Shown: in pieces, positions 1-11,630 of the stretch
How the letters are laid out: each line of letters opens with the position of its first letter
Numbering within the stretch: the first letter of the stretch is position 1
NCBI GenBank assembly: GCA_019426215.1
Contig: CM033405.1
Coordinates: 31,216,199-31,280,198 of the forward strand
Direction: 5' to 3'
From: Buddleja alternifolia
Taxonomy: Eukaryota; Streptophyta; Magnoliopsida; Lamiales; Scrophulariaceae
DNA: 64,000 nucleotides
Made by a program: the position numbers and the translations under genes
Notes under the pieces: model-generated
Database searches by the model: none
The model's input: only the letters and a program-made list of their open reading frames with translations
Told to the model about the DNA's origin: nothing

Positions 1-405
1 ACAAAATTTCATGGCGAACTACGCATAATAATATGATGGGTTATTTAGACTGATCAAGGCCAATGAAGTTGGAGGATCGAAGGAAGGAAAGGAAACAGGC
101 GAAAACGGCTAAACATGGGCCCAAGTGGCATCGAAGATAGTAGCTAACGTTGCAGCGTCTCATGAATTTGACGCAACGCCGCGGCATTCGTGACAGTGTC
201 ATGTCCAGTAGCTAAAAAATTAATGAACGCTGCAGCATTTGGCAACATGTTGGCAGATTCATTGTGCGAAAAGGGCTCAATTTTTGCAGTTTTTGGGGCT
301 TGTTTGAGAAGGATTTGTTTCCTACTTTGTCTCCAGATTTTCCAAATCTCTACAAGCTATATATATTGAATTTACTCTTGTATTATGTATCACTCCAATA
401 AATTA
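1..405. other. Unassigned left edge, possibly an LTR remnant
   Basis: There is no coding potential. Repeated words (GCAGCGTC, GCTGCAGCATTTGG) and a tail of TATATATATTGAA, a TTGTATTATG stretch and CAATAAATTAATAAAA look like the U5/poly(A) part of an LTR. No partner LTR is in the window, so this is only a guess. Confidence 0.2.
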
Positions 406-413
406 ATAAAAAC

Positions 414-1146
414 CTATGACGCACGGATACTTCTAAAAAAGGTCTCGTATAGTATCGTATGCGTATCCAGCATGGATACAAGGTGGATACGTATCGGATA
501 CATTTCTTTAAGTATCCAAAATAAAAAGATAAATTTGATACGCGATGGATAGAGGTGGATACATTTTGGATATGAAAAATTGAAGTATCCGATACAAGTT
601 GGGTTTTATTTAATACAATGCGAAAATTTTATGTCAAAATAAAAAAAAAAAGTAATCTTTTGACGATGATCCTCCTTTTACGAACAAAGATTCTTATACT
701 TTTATTATATATTTATTATCTAGTTTGACTAATTGCTCGAACTTATGGATCATTTTATTGCTTGTGGCTACTGATTAGGAGATTTATTCGTATAATAATT
801 ATTATAATGACATGTTTTTTAAGTTTGCAATAGTTATATGACCTCATTCAGTGGATTACACGAAAATTTGAGTTTTTACAACTATGTTTGTTACAAAATC
901 CTAATAAGGTAAATTTTATTCTGGATTCTAAATATATGCCACTATGTAAGAACTATGTGTATGGAATAGATCATGGCTTATATATATATATATATTACGT
1001 TTCAAAATTTTAGGATACGATACGCCGGATATACGTAATATATATATATATATATTACGTATATCCGGCGTATCGTATCCTAAAATTTTGAAAATTTATG
1101 TATCCCATATGCGTGTCGTATCCGTATCTGTATCCGAGCATTATAG
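414..1146. mobile_element. Non-autonomous hAT-like element, 733 bp, 8-bp TSD
   Basis: Both flanks carry the perfect 8-bp duplication ATAAAAAC (406-413 and 1147-1154). The left end reads CTATGACGCACGGATAC and the reverse complement of the right end reads CTATAATGCTCGGATAC. The subterminal parts are packed with GGATAC/GTATCC words, as expected for hAT subterminal transposase-binding repeats. No transposase is present. An almost perfect inverted repeat lies inside (1000-1093). The 8-bp TSD supports the hAT superfamily, but the CTATRAYG terminus is not a hAT end I know. A second member with similar ends lies at 39620-40693. Confidence 0.75.
1000..1093. repeat. Long near-perfect palindrome inside the hAT-like element
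   Basis: The left arm (about 1000-1046) runs from TTTCAAAATTTTAGGATACG into GATACGCCGGATATACGTAA. The right arm (about 1047-1093) is its reverse complement, ending CTAAAATTTTGAAA. The arms meet through an alternating TA tract. The transcript would fold into a hairpin with a stem of about 45 bp. Confidence 0.9.
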
Positions 1147-1154
1147 ATAAAAAC

Positions 1155-2301
1155 TCTAGTGTAGGGCGTATGCTAATTGTTACTTTTCAAGTCTTTACCT
1201 GCATTGATTCGTAATATAATATAGGAAAATATATTTATTATCACTCAGAGCTAAAGCTTTGCTTGCAATTTTTTCTTCAATTTAGAATTATATCCGAGTT
1301 TGTCTTGATTATAAATAGGTCTTGCTGCTACTAAATTGTATAGAATAGAGTTGTAGCTAATTGGACTAGTTAAAACTCACATTATACTTACACATACATA
1401 TGTATAATTGAAAGTCACTTTTATGTCCCGTATTCATTTTGGACATAACGAATAATACCCCTACTTTTGACTTAAACTGTTTAATACACTTACTTTAGGG
1501 ATCACATATTATACCCGACCATTAATACTCTATATTTGGCAAGAAAAATAGTTTTATTTAAAAGTTGAAAACTATATAATAATTATTAATTGAAGATTAT
1601 CTAATCAAAAGCATAAACTTTAATAATTTATCAATATATTAATTATTCTAACTAGTGACTCATACAAAATATTTTTTCCCAATTTAAAAATGAGTACAAG
1701 CAAGTTATCTTACAAAATAATATTAAAATAGGACGTAGTTTTACTCAAGAATAATTTATTTTTATACCCGTACGTGGACGAATTTGTTTATTTTATGTTC
1801 CCTTATAATTTAGCCATTTTTTCATCTGTAATTCTCAACAAAAACTCGCAACATACTCAAACGTATTAAATACCAAAATTTTATCATCTCGTATTTAACT
1901 AACTAGGCTCGCATGACATATCAATCATTTTCAATCGATGTAACGAAGTTTTAACTGAGCTATAAAACATGCCAAATCTTATATAAATATTAAAGGTAAG
2001 TTTTTAACTAAAAAACAATTCAACTTATTCGGCTCTCTCGATTGAATATCTATCGCTGAAGCTGCGAACTCAATTCGTCTAGTGTATAAGTAAAGTTGAA
2101 TATTTCCCATTCGTATTTCACTGCATCAAAACTCATTTGAACTTGACTTTACTAACAAACATGAAGATCATCAAGTGCAATTTCAAGTTCAATGAATAAT
2201 TCTAAAACAAGTTCAAACAACAGCTTATTGGTTTGCATCTGTATAAATTGTGTAACGAAACAAAATAAAACGAAATAGTAACAACAAATCTCAATTAAAA
2301 A
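1155..2301. other. AT-rich intergenic DNA, no feature seen
   Basis: No reading frame of note, no RNA gene and no element boundary that I can support between the hAT-like element and the next Mutator-like element. Confidence 0.5.
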
Positions 2302-2310
2302 AAATCTAGA

Positions 2311-2766
2311 GGGCAAATCTCATTTTTCACCCCGTTAATGGGCGAGTGTACACATTTAGTCTCCCGCTTTATGCAAGTCTCACATTGAGTTCCATAAGTT
2401 ATAAAAAATCTCACTTTTGGTCCCAATTGAGTATTCCGTCCAAAACTTAACGGTTAACTACATTAATCAACAATTTGACCGACTTTTTTGGGGAGATTTT
2501 GTGCTTGAATGCCACGTGATATTAAATAAAAATATCGTGATATTGAATATAATCCATGTGTGAGTGTATTTACGAGTGAATTCTCCCAAGAGAAAAGGTC
2601 AAAATATTGACTAACAGAGTTGACCATTAAATTTTAGACGGAATATTCGATTGGGACCAAAAGTGAGACTCTTTAAAATTTATGGGACTCAATTTGAGAC
2701 TTTCATAGAACGGGAGACTAAATGTGCACTTGTGCCCATTTACGGGATAAAAAATTAGATTAGCCC
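2311..2766. mobile_element. Mutator-like MITE, 456 bp, 9-bp TSD
   Basis: A perfect 9-bp duplication AAATCTAGA (2302-2310 and 2767-2775) flanks an element starting GGGCAAATCTCATTTTT; the reverse complement of its right end starts GGGCTAATCTAATTTTT. The inverted repeats extend over about 150 bp, for example GGTCCCAATTGAGTATTCCG near the left and its near-complement near the right. Nine-bp TSDs with long inverted repeats are typical of Mutator-like elements. There is no transposase. The element at 40949-60964 (interrupted) has closely related sequence. Confidence 0.85.
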
Positions 2767-2996
2767 AAATCTAGAACAAAATATTGTTTGTTTCCACATA
2801 TGACATATCCCTATCTCAACAGTACACCTTGAGAAACGGCGGGAGAAGTTTTGAACTTTCGATGACGAAGAAAAGAAGACTTGTCATAGAACAAGACAAC
2901 AACATCCCATTACACACAGTACAACACACACACACACAGTTTCTGGTGAATTGAATTGAATTCATTCACAGCCAAAAAACGCAAAACGAAAATCGA

Positions 2997-3060
2997 GGAG
3001 AGAGATAGAGAGAGAGAGAAAAAAGCCAAAAAGCAAAAGAGAGAGAAAGAAAGAAAGCAA
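2997..3060. repeat. GA-rich microsatellite
   Basis: An impure (GA)n/(GAAA)n stretch about 1.3 kb upstream of the first gene's start codon. A shorter ACACAC run lies just to its left. Confidence 0.8.
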
Positions 3061-3299
3061 CGACAATGGCAGGTGGACCCCACACCCAAGATAATCAATC
3101 GCCTTGCTGGATTACGATGTAGTACAGTAGAGTAGAGTGATAAATGTATATATATCTATATATATGTATATGTATATATGTACACACAATTGAACGTAAT
3201 TTCACATCACTAGTCAAGTCCAACTTCGGAAAATTCTAATTCAGGCTTGACCGCACCTAAATATATTTTATAAAAAGAATGTATTATATTTATTATATA

Positions 3300-4346
3300 A
3301 TTAGTAGAATTTCCCGTCCAACTTCCTACTCTCTCTCTCCTATGCATACATCATAATATTTAATGCCCCCTTATTAAATTCTCCCTTTCTCTCCTTTTCA
3401 TTCTGTCTACTACTCTTTTGAAAACAAGCTACCAGAAACTATTATTTACATTCCTTTCCACCTTCAATTTTATTCACCGCCGGTAATGTTCTTTTGTCTA
3501 TTTTTGTTTCTTGAGCTTATTTATTTATTTTATTTATGCTATGTTTGAACAATAATTTGTGATGTGGGTTTTTCTATTTTTTGTGTTTTTGGAGTGTTTT
3601 AATGTTGTTTGTGATATGGGTTTATGTTTTTGATTGTAAAGTTTATTGCTTTTTTTTCTTCATTTTTTTGCTACTTCTGTGCATTGTTTCTTCTGAAATG
3701 AGTGTTTGTGTTGTGGTTTTGAATTTGAATTATTTGTGGGTTTTCTTTTATTGTTGAGGAAATTAATACAAATTTGGACTTTGGAATGGTAAAAGGTAGA
3801 AATTTGTATAAGTGTAGAGGGAATAAATGAATAATGACCTTTTAGACTAATTGCAGGAGTTTTAAAATTAGTTCTACATCAATGAGTGTATCTTTTTGTT
3901 GTCAAATGTGAATGTTTAAGTAGTTTGATTTTCTAGATAACCTTTCATTTTGTTTCCATACAGAAAAATGAAAATAGGGTTTAATCAGGTTTCGAGTTTC
4001 GAGCTTTTTTAGCCAAACCCTATAAGGCATTGAGGGTCATTTTGAGCAACAAAACCTCCAATTTTTGGTTTTGTTGAACTTGTTAAGGTTTTGGATAATT
4101 AAGTTAAATCTTATATGCTTACAAGAACGGTAGACATATCGTGATTGAGCATACTGGAATCTTACACGTTTGAGTTTGCGTTCTAAATCCACTTTTGGCA
4201 ATATTGTGTTTCCTCTCTGTGGTTTAAGATTTTGCTCATAACAGTGGTCATGACAGTATATCGATGCTTGCAGTCATAAATGTAGCATCAAAACTAGAGA
4301 TTTCTCCCGGTTTTTCGTGAAGGTGTACCACCCAAAAGCATAGATA
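3300..4346 (+). promoter_or_regulatory. Likely 5' leader and leader intron of the SANT-domain gene
   Basis: A pyrimidine-rich tract (about 3320-3480, several CTCTCT blocks) resembles a plant 5' untranslated leader. CCG followed by GTAATG at 3483 could be a splice donor, and the T-rich DNA that follows looks intron-like up to the start codon at 4347. This is inferred from composition only, and no TATA box is clearly placed. Confidence 0.3.
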
Positions 4347-7300
4347 ATGGACAGTAGAGTAGTTGTAACTTACAAGAGGAAGAGGCTGTTCTCAAGAAGA
4401 GATCATTCTCATATAAATTTGCATTCTGATACGCCTTTGGGGATTTCAGAGTCAAAAACTGCAGCTAATGTCGACAAGAATGATGAGCCAATTGCTGAGT
4501 CTAGATTGCAGAACAAGGACAAAGAATTTGAGGTGAGCTGCCATATTAGATTATTTCATATTATCAGTAAAGGAAGTTTTGCAGAGATCAGTGTATTCCA
4601 TCTTTGCAGTTGTATAAACTTGATATGGATTGTTGTTTGATTGCATGAACAATTTGCTTTTGGTGTATCCTGTCTTTTGTTGCTTTTTTAACCGATAGAT
4701 CCTTGGAACTTGGAAATAGTCGTTCTTTTCGCGTTTAGCTGTCTCGGCGAATTGCAAAATAAGATGCTGGTATTTGTATGTTGTCTCAATAGATCAATAG
4801 TTTCATTCTATTTCCACGTGGCTTAGACTTTTCCTCCCTTAATCGTTTGTGTTCGCACATCATTAGGGACACATGTTGGGCATGCATTCATCTAGTTGCA
4901 TGTTATGACATCCGAGGAACACATTAATTATGATTATATCTTTCCATATGTCGTCTAACGCAACGATGAGTTTGTACAATTGAAGTGTAAAGTCATACAT
5001 TGAATGATTAAATGATCGTGAATAGAATAAGACAAAGAAGAGTACTTACACGGTTTTCGAATTGGATTTCAGAAAAGATAAAAGTATATATAGTTCATAA
5101 ATTGATAGCATTTAATAAACCGTGGACAAACCAATGATTACTATATGGAACTTGTCTCTAGAAAGTGTTGGTTAAGAATATCAATGAGTTGTAGGCTGTG
5201 GTCTTTTACATGATCAATGTGCTTTAAGTAGTAGACTCCAGTAGTTAAGCTGAGACCTTGATACCTTTAATGACTTTCTCGTTGTTTCTTTTTAATTCGG
5301 TAAAACAAGGATGGACTTTTCATGAATTGGTGACATTTGGGACATCGTTTGAAATTTGAAACTCTTATTACCGAATGCTTTCATAATCCACAATGATCTG
5401 CTTCTAGTACTCGTGGCAGGAAGCTTGTTACCTTGTACCACTTGGGCAGTAATTTTGAATACCATTGCTTTGTTTGGTTCTGTTTCTAGAAGACCGTTTT
5501 CCTTTCCTCAATACAAAAGTGATGTTTGCCTGTTATTTTCAACACCATTTCCCCAAAATACTTCATTTTGTATTTCAATCGTTACAATAAATAAATAATA
5601 TATAATTGTATCTTTTAATTATTAAACTTCATTATAACAACTTGATGTAACATTTCTATGATAAAAAGTACGTTTTTTTATATCTTTCAATAAATATGCT
5701 AAATCTAAAAACTTATCTTCCATTCATTACCTAAATATGATAGCAATATATGATAATATAACAACTCGATTTGACACCACTAACCAAACAATACCATATA
5801 TAACATGACATCTACAGTGGAAAATGTTTCTATGAAAATAAAACCAAATATAATTTCATTCTTCAAACATTCCCTATACATTTCTCGAAAATGCATTTTC
5901 TTAAAATTCATTTCCCCAAAACACTTGGAAATAAAACCAAACAAAGCGCATGTGTTTGGCATTAATGTTAGTTTCTATCAATTGGAGCAATAAATTTGCT
6001 CTTCTCAACTAATACTAGACTTATTTACAGAAACGTCAAGAACATGTTAAAGACAAAGACGGAGAAAATTTGGCGCAATGTGGAAATTGCGGTTCCCAAT
6101 ATAGCAGTCAATGTTCTGAGGTATGGACATTTTCTTTCTTTACTTCTCCGCATTTTTGATGAATTGGCATTTTAGGATGTCGATGAACCATTGCCGCAAC
6201 TATCTTTTAAGATTATATACTTCATCTTTGCATTGAAGTGTGCTGCAAAAAGGCAAAAGCTTTTCTCTGGTTGTACCAAGCAGCAAGATTGCTCAGATTC
6301 CCAAAAGATAACATCTAATCCAAAGGTACTTTTGGAGGGAAGTCAATCTCATGCTGAAGAAAAATCAACTGATAATCAATCACAATCATTGTCGTTTGTA
6401 AAGTCGGGTTCTGAATGTGAAGATAAGTCCAAGGAAACATTTTCAGACGAACTTCAAGATAAATGCAGTAGCTTATGCAATAATTTAAATACGCAAAAAC
6501 CTAAGTTGGGCTCGACATTAATTACATTTTGTCGAAGATCCAAGCGGAACAGGGAGGTTGCTGCACAAGATATTGCCTCTGGATCTAAAAAGCCACTTTC
6601 TGCCAGTTGTTCGGTGGATTTGAAGAACGAGAAGATCGCAAATTTGGCGAACCCCTTTATTGGTAATGAGGAAAAAGTATGTTATCTTTTCTGGAATAAC
6701 ATTTTTTTATGTCTTTTTTCTTTCCCGTTTGCACATTTTACGCGTGCTGAAACTTGTATATTGCACTTGTTTCTTCTAAAACCCTTCTACATGCTGAAAG
6801 AAAATTGATACCTTGAGTGGATAAGTTCGTGTCATAAAAGGGAGTTAAATTATATAACCAATGAGGTTGATCTTGGAAACTGAAGAATTTAAATTTATAG
6901 AGCATATATCTTTGAAGTATGTTGGTATTCTATAACTTGCGTAGCATTAACATATTAAGACACTTAACTAACTTTGCTTGAGAAGAAATAATATAACAAT
7001 GAGGTGCAAGTGCAGTTTTAAGTTATGTGAGAGGCCATGGATCACTTCTTAAAGTTGCACTTTTGTCCACTCCATATTCAATATTAAGGTTGTGTTCAGG
7101 TTGATGAATTTGGAGCCAAGGATATCAAATCCGTAATTATAAATCTTTTAGCTTGTTTGGATAGTTTCATGCTGCGGTGGAGTTGAAATCATTGAGCTCC
7201 CATTTTTAGTCATTATGGTAGATTTGAAATAGTTGAAACCTATTGAATTTGGAGTCATTTGAAATCCTTCACCCAGATCCAAGTAATTCTATCCAAACAC

Positions 7301-9949
7301 AACTTAAGAGTTACGAGTTTCAAGCAAACAGTGTCACTACGCATGGAGGGAAGTGGGATGAAATTAGACTGTTTCGCAATTAGTAAAGCCATTTCTGGAT
7401 CACTCTAGCAGAAGAAGGAAAATTATATATACTTGTTCACTAATAAAAATAGTAATTAAATCATGCTGTTGAACGCTGATGGACGAGGAAATAAATTCTG
7501 TTTTCTTTTTCTTTATGCATGTTGTGACTTTTTTTTAAAGAATTGTCAGCATAAGCACTGAATGTTTTCTGTGATGCTCTAACGTCTATTTACTGTACCC
7601 ACGGAAACTTGTCGTAGTATGGCAAGTATTTATCACATGGAAATGGCTAAAACTGGCCATATACTGTTTCACAATTTTTTCAGGATTCTCGTCTGAAGAC
7701 GTCTTCTTTACAAGGACAAGTTTGCACGGACGTCCAAGATAATTATCATGTAAATCAGTTGGATGTGAGATCTCAAAGCTTGTCAATTGAAGATCTAAAC
7801 ACCCAAAAAATGCCTAGTGATGTTTCAGTGAAGAAAGATTCCCCATCATTGCTCGATTTATCCATCTCTCCACCTGGTATGGATTCTGTACTAAAGCTCT
7901 CGTAACTACAACATGGATTTTTCTACATTATCAGCTTACTTCTAGGTAGTGTTTGAATGGAAGAATTTCGATTTTAGTGAAGAATTTCGATTTTAGTGAA
8001 GCATTTGGAGCTAAAGATTTGAAATGACTCTGATATTAAGTGGATTTGAAATCCACTATAATAATTGAAAACTAACTCGAAATGGGTGTTAAATGATTTG
8101 AAATGCTTAATTCACAAATCCTTATGTCCAAACACAATATTAGATCATTTCACATTTTCATCTCCTTTCGTTTTTCCTTTTCGTTTTTTGGCTCTTTTTT
8201 GCCGGACAATTCCATCTTATGTTGTTCTGATATTGCAGCTGCTCGCGATATTGACTGCAATCTACCGCTTGACTGTGGTTCTGATGAAAATCATCTACCC
8301 GGACCTTCTGGAGTTGTTCATAATTCTCTGTGCTCAACTAGTAAGATTAAGGAGAATACGCCAACTTTGCAACTGCAGTCCACAGAAAATGTTTATCCAG
8401 TGCGGGCCATCGTTGACAAGGGAAAGTCTCCTGTAGATCCTCTGCCATTCTCAACGGGCACCTCATCCAAAAATAATTATCTTCAGGTAAATTGCTGGAC
8501 AATATTCTTGTCCAGTGATTAACTGGTTGTCTAATGTTCAATTTTAGGGTGAATCACGTCTAAACCCTTGAGGTTTGACCTAATTACATATAAACCACTG
8601 GAAAATTACACCTATGTTTCGAGCACATTACTTTAACACCCCTAATGCGGGTCTTTTTCTCCTGACGCGACCAAGATTGCCTAAAGGGGAGCGCCAGATC
8701 AAAACATTAGGGAGTGTTGGCGTAATTTCCTTACATGTGGGGTTATTAGTAATTAGGCAAAATCTCAGGGGGTGTAGCTGTAATTTACTCTTTACTGCTA
8801 TGGTGATTATAGTTTTCTTTAGCTGGTCTTACAACCTTGATTCGATCTAAAGTGATTTTGATCATTGTAATAAAACTTTTCACATTTGGTTATATTGCAT
8901 TGTGCCATGCTTTTCAGCTATTCCCGGAGAATAGAACTAATCACGCCCCTGAGTTAGCTAACGACCCAGAAAAGACAACTTTTTTTGTGGGTTCCCAAGA
9001 AAGCAGGAGCCATCTCAAGCCGTCAAGCGTACAATCTTCACGGTTTCATGGTTTCTCTCTGCAACCCAACCCGATGGTCAATAGTCATCATCCTTGTTAT
9101 TCTTCCTCGTACGGGTGGCCCAACGTCAATTTACAATCCCGAGAAGCTTTTCAAGATTTTCTACACTCTACTTCGCAACCATTCTCGAGGGAAAAGATGA
9201 TGCTCGACAGCATTTTAACTAGAGCAAGAGCTGTGAAAGGAAATGGGAGCACATACTTGAATAAGTTTGAATCTCTTCCAACGACGTGGTCAGAAGAGGA
9301 ATTGGATTGTCTTTGGATTGGTGTGAGGAGACACGGAAAAGGTAATTGGGACGCCATATTAAGGGATCAAAGACTAAACTTCTTGCCATGGAAAACGACT
9401 CGGGACTTGGCTGAGAGGTGGCAAGAGGAACAATACAAACTCGTTCATGGCATGCCCGTTTCTCAAGTAAAATACCCGAGCCCATCGGATTTTATAAATA
9501 TTCAAGCAAACAGGCATCTTCAAAAGCCCGTTCCCCATCCTGGGCCCTTATTATCTCCATACGGGCATTTTGGAAAATTCAGCTGGGGTCTATTCAACCC
9601 ATCTGAAAGCAATACCATGGTCCAAGACGAGTCATCATTGCCACACTGGCTAAGAGAAGCATTTGAAGTCCCTCAGGGGCAGTGGGGCCCGACTCAGAGT
9701 CTCGTCTCATCCGTTTGTCATTCTGGAACTTCTCACCTGAATAACAGATACGTCGATATTGAAAGGAGAAAAACCGAGCCACATAATGGCGGGAAAGCTC
9801 CTTGCGTTGATAATACACCATTGCTTATAAGACGCCGTAAAAATGAAGGAAATGAGCGTCGGGTTAATAAGGAGGATGACTTGATTGTCATCCCGAGTGA
9901 TGCTTCATCTGAAGAGACGATTTCTGATGACCGTAGTATTAGGCTTTAG
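4347..9949 (+). CDS. SANT/Myb-like domain protein related to CHR4 (CHD3) C-terminus
   Basis: Modelled coding exons are 4347-4532, 6031-6120, 6176-6676, 7684-7876, 8239-8486 and 8918-9949. All have GT-AG borders and keep one frame, giving about 749 aa. The N-terminus is basic (KRKR near residue 11), the middle is Ser-, Lys- and Glu-rich and probably disordered. Residues about 525-585 form a SANT/Myb-like domain (TTWSEEELDCLWIGVRRHG then KGNWDAIL), followed by LAERWQEEQ. As I recall, this W-EEEL-LW-GVRRHG-GNW layout matches the segment near the C-terminus of plant CHR4/PICKLE-related chromatin remodellers. No chromodomain, PHD finger or helicase is encoded here. I infer a nuclear chromatin-associated role. 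In exon 3 a hydrophobic stretch (SFKIIYFIFALK, near 6206-6240) may be unspliced intron, so that exon's start is uncertain. Introns hold several MITEs. Confidence 0.75.
5467..5947. mobile_element. MITE in intron 1 of the SANT gene
   Basis: The ends share the 13-bp inverted repeat GCTTTGTTTGGTT (left 5467; complement ending at 5947), followed by related sequence on both sides. No target duplication is clear, so the superfamily is open. Open frames inside it are not genes. Confidence 0.5.
7084..7307. mobile_element. Tourist-like MITE in intron 3 of the SANT gene
   Basis: Terminal inverted repeats: TTAAGGTTGTGTTC on the left and TTAAGTTGTGTTTGG on the complement of the right. Both ends carry TTA, which fits the 3-bp target of PIF/Harbinger (Tourist) MITEs. 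Confidence 0.5.
7942..8144. mobile_element. Short MITE in intron 4 of the SANT gene
   Basis: The left end reads CTAGGTAGTGTTTGAATGG and the complement of the right end reads CTAATATTGTGTTTGG. A duplicated GATTTTAGTGAAGAATTTC unit occurs near the left end. It is similar in wording to the element at 7084-7307. Confidence 0.4.
8546..8791. mobile_element. TIR element in intron 5 of the SANT gene
   Basis: The left AGGGTGAATCACGTCTAAAC and the complement of the right end (AGAGTAAATTACAGCTACAC) continue as a diverged inverted repeat including CCTAATTAC on both sides. I could not find a convincing target duplication. Confidence 0.5.
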
Positions 9950-10760
9950 CTCCAAGTTAACTTTTTATTCTATAAAACCATCTTTAGGTGAGTTTCTGAG
10001 TTTTAGTTGGTGGATGCATTTAGTTACAATGTAGGGTTGTAGCAACTTTTGCATAATCTGGTTTTGTTACTTTTCTAAATCAAAAAGGGCTTGAAAAGAA
10101 AGCACTTTCAAGTGAACAAAGCTTTTCTTGTGCATAAATGTGAGATTAATGTTTGGAGGCTCTAGAACTTCATGTGTTGAATTAATTACAATCTTTATGT
10201 GTGGTAGGACCAGATGGGGCTACATGGGTCTCGAGACTCCTACAAAACCACGATTGGTACTTGGGGTCTCCGGGGATCTAGGCTCCCGGGTGATCTTTAC
10301 TCCACATATAAATATACATGCTGAGGGGTAAAGTATCATATGTGTATGTGATGGTGAAGATTATATCGGAACCCTAAGTTTCGGGAGCCTCTAAGTATGA
10401 TCAGAAAATCATTCGTCGGTTTGAGATAGGTTGAGCAAGTAATCATTTTTCTACAAAGAGAAATGTATAAATGCAGGTGCCAATTCTAAGCATTTAAAGA
10501 CCGACTTAATAGGAGTTAAACTCAATATTGTGTTACTAGTTTGGTGCTTCACTTACAATTTATCAGCACATTGCTTGTGTTAGTTGACAAATTTCAGGGT
10601 AATTTTAACCTGGTGGTGTTCAACATAATTTAAATTGCGAGTGAATTATACTTGTCATATAATTTGATTGGTGTACATTAAATAGAGAGTGATTTGCAAC
10701 GGTTATAAAACTTATTATGTAACCGGATGCTGAATTATTGCAAATATAATCCTAAAAGCT

Positions 10761-10791
<31 letters not shown>

Positions 10792-11119
10792 GTAGTGGTG
10801 AGGATTAAGTTCTACAACAAATTCTTAAGTGGCTTGATGACAAGAGGTTGATGCTTATGTTAAATTTCTTGTTTATAATAGGTGTCTAAGTTTGATTAAT
10901 AACATAACAAATCAGTAAAAATAAAAGAGGAGATTTACATATCTTTAATACAAAAGTAAACACTAAATACAATCAATTGAACAACTTAAATTAAAAAGTT
11001 AATATAATAATTATTGAACATAGAATATTCAAGTAATGATATTTTTTTATACTTTATCATTAACCATTTGTATTTCATATCTCGAATATTATGTCTTATT
11101 TACTGAAACATATAAAAAA
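9950..11119. other. 3' flank of the SANT gene and AT-rich spacer
   Basis: The stop codon at 9947-9949 is followed by AT-rich sequence with no frame worth calling. A (TG)n(TA)n microsatellite sits near 10760-10796. I cannot fix the polyadenylation site. Confidence 0.5.
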
Positions 11120-11499
11120 GGGATAATTGCATAAACCCCCATGTGTCATTTCAAAAATGCTAAAAAAATCCTCCTGTATTAACGAAATAGGCTAATCACC
11201 CCCCGTATTCCTAACAAATGTGCAAAAAAAGCCAAATTTTGTTAAAATAATAGAAGAAAATATGTGTTTTTTGGGTGAATTAACACTATCTACTTTTTAT
11301 AAAGTATGTAGAGTATATAAATGACAAATGAACATGTCAATAAAGGTGAAAAACATGAAAAATGAGCTCGTTTTTTTAATGGAATTTGGCTTTTTTTCCA
11401 CATTTTTTAAGAACACAGAGGGGTGATTAGCATATTTCGTTAACAAGGGTTTTTTTAGCATTTTCAAAATATTATAGGGGGGTTTTACGCAATTACCCC
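11120..11499. mobile_element. Mutator-like MITE, 380 bp, 9-bp TSD
   Basis: A perfect 9-bp duplication TATAAAAAA (11111-11119 and 11500-11508). The left end is GGGATAATTGCATAAAC and the complement of the right end is GGGGTAATTGCGTAAAA. Inverted-repeat similarity extends inward through GCTAATCACCCC. No coding sequence. Confidence 0.85.
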
Positions 11500-11630
11500 T
11501 ATAAAAAATGGAAATGCACTTAGTAAAGGTACTTTTTTTAAAATTGTTGTAAACTTGAAATCGTACTTTTTTTAAAATTGTTGTAAACTTGAAATCGGAT
11601 TGTTGTAAACCTTCTTCATATGAGATGAAG

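Noticed and set aside
2910..3098. 62-aa minus-strand frame over the GA/AC repeats
   Set aside because: Low-complexity Ser/Leu/Phe translation of a microsatellite.
10128..10331. 67-aa frame after the SANT gene
   Set aside because: Short, no homology cue, and in the 3' flank. Looks like chance.
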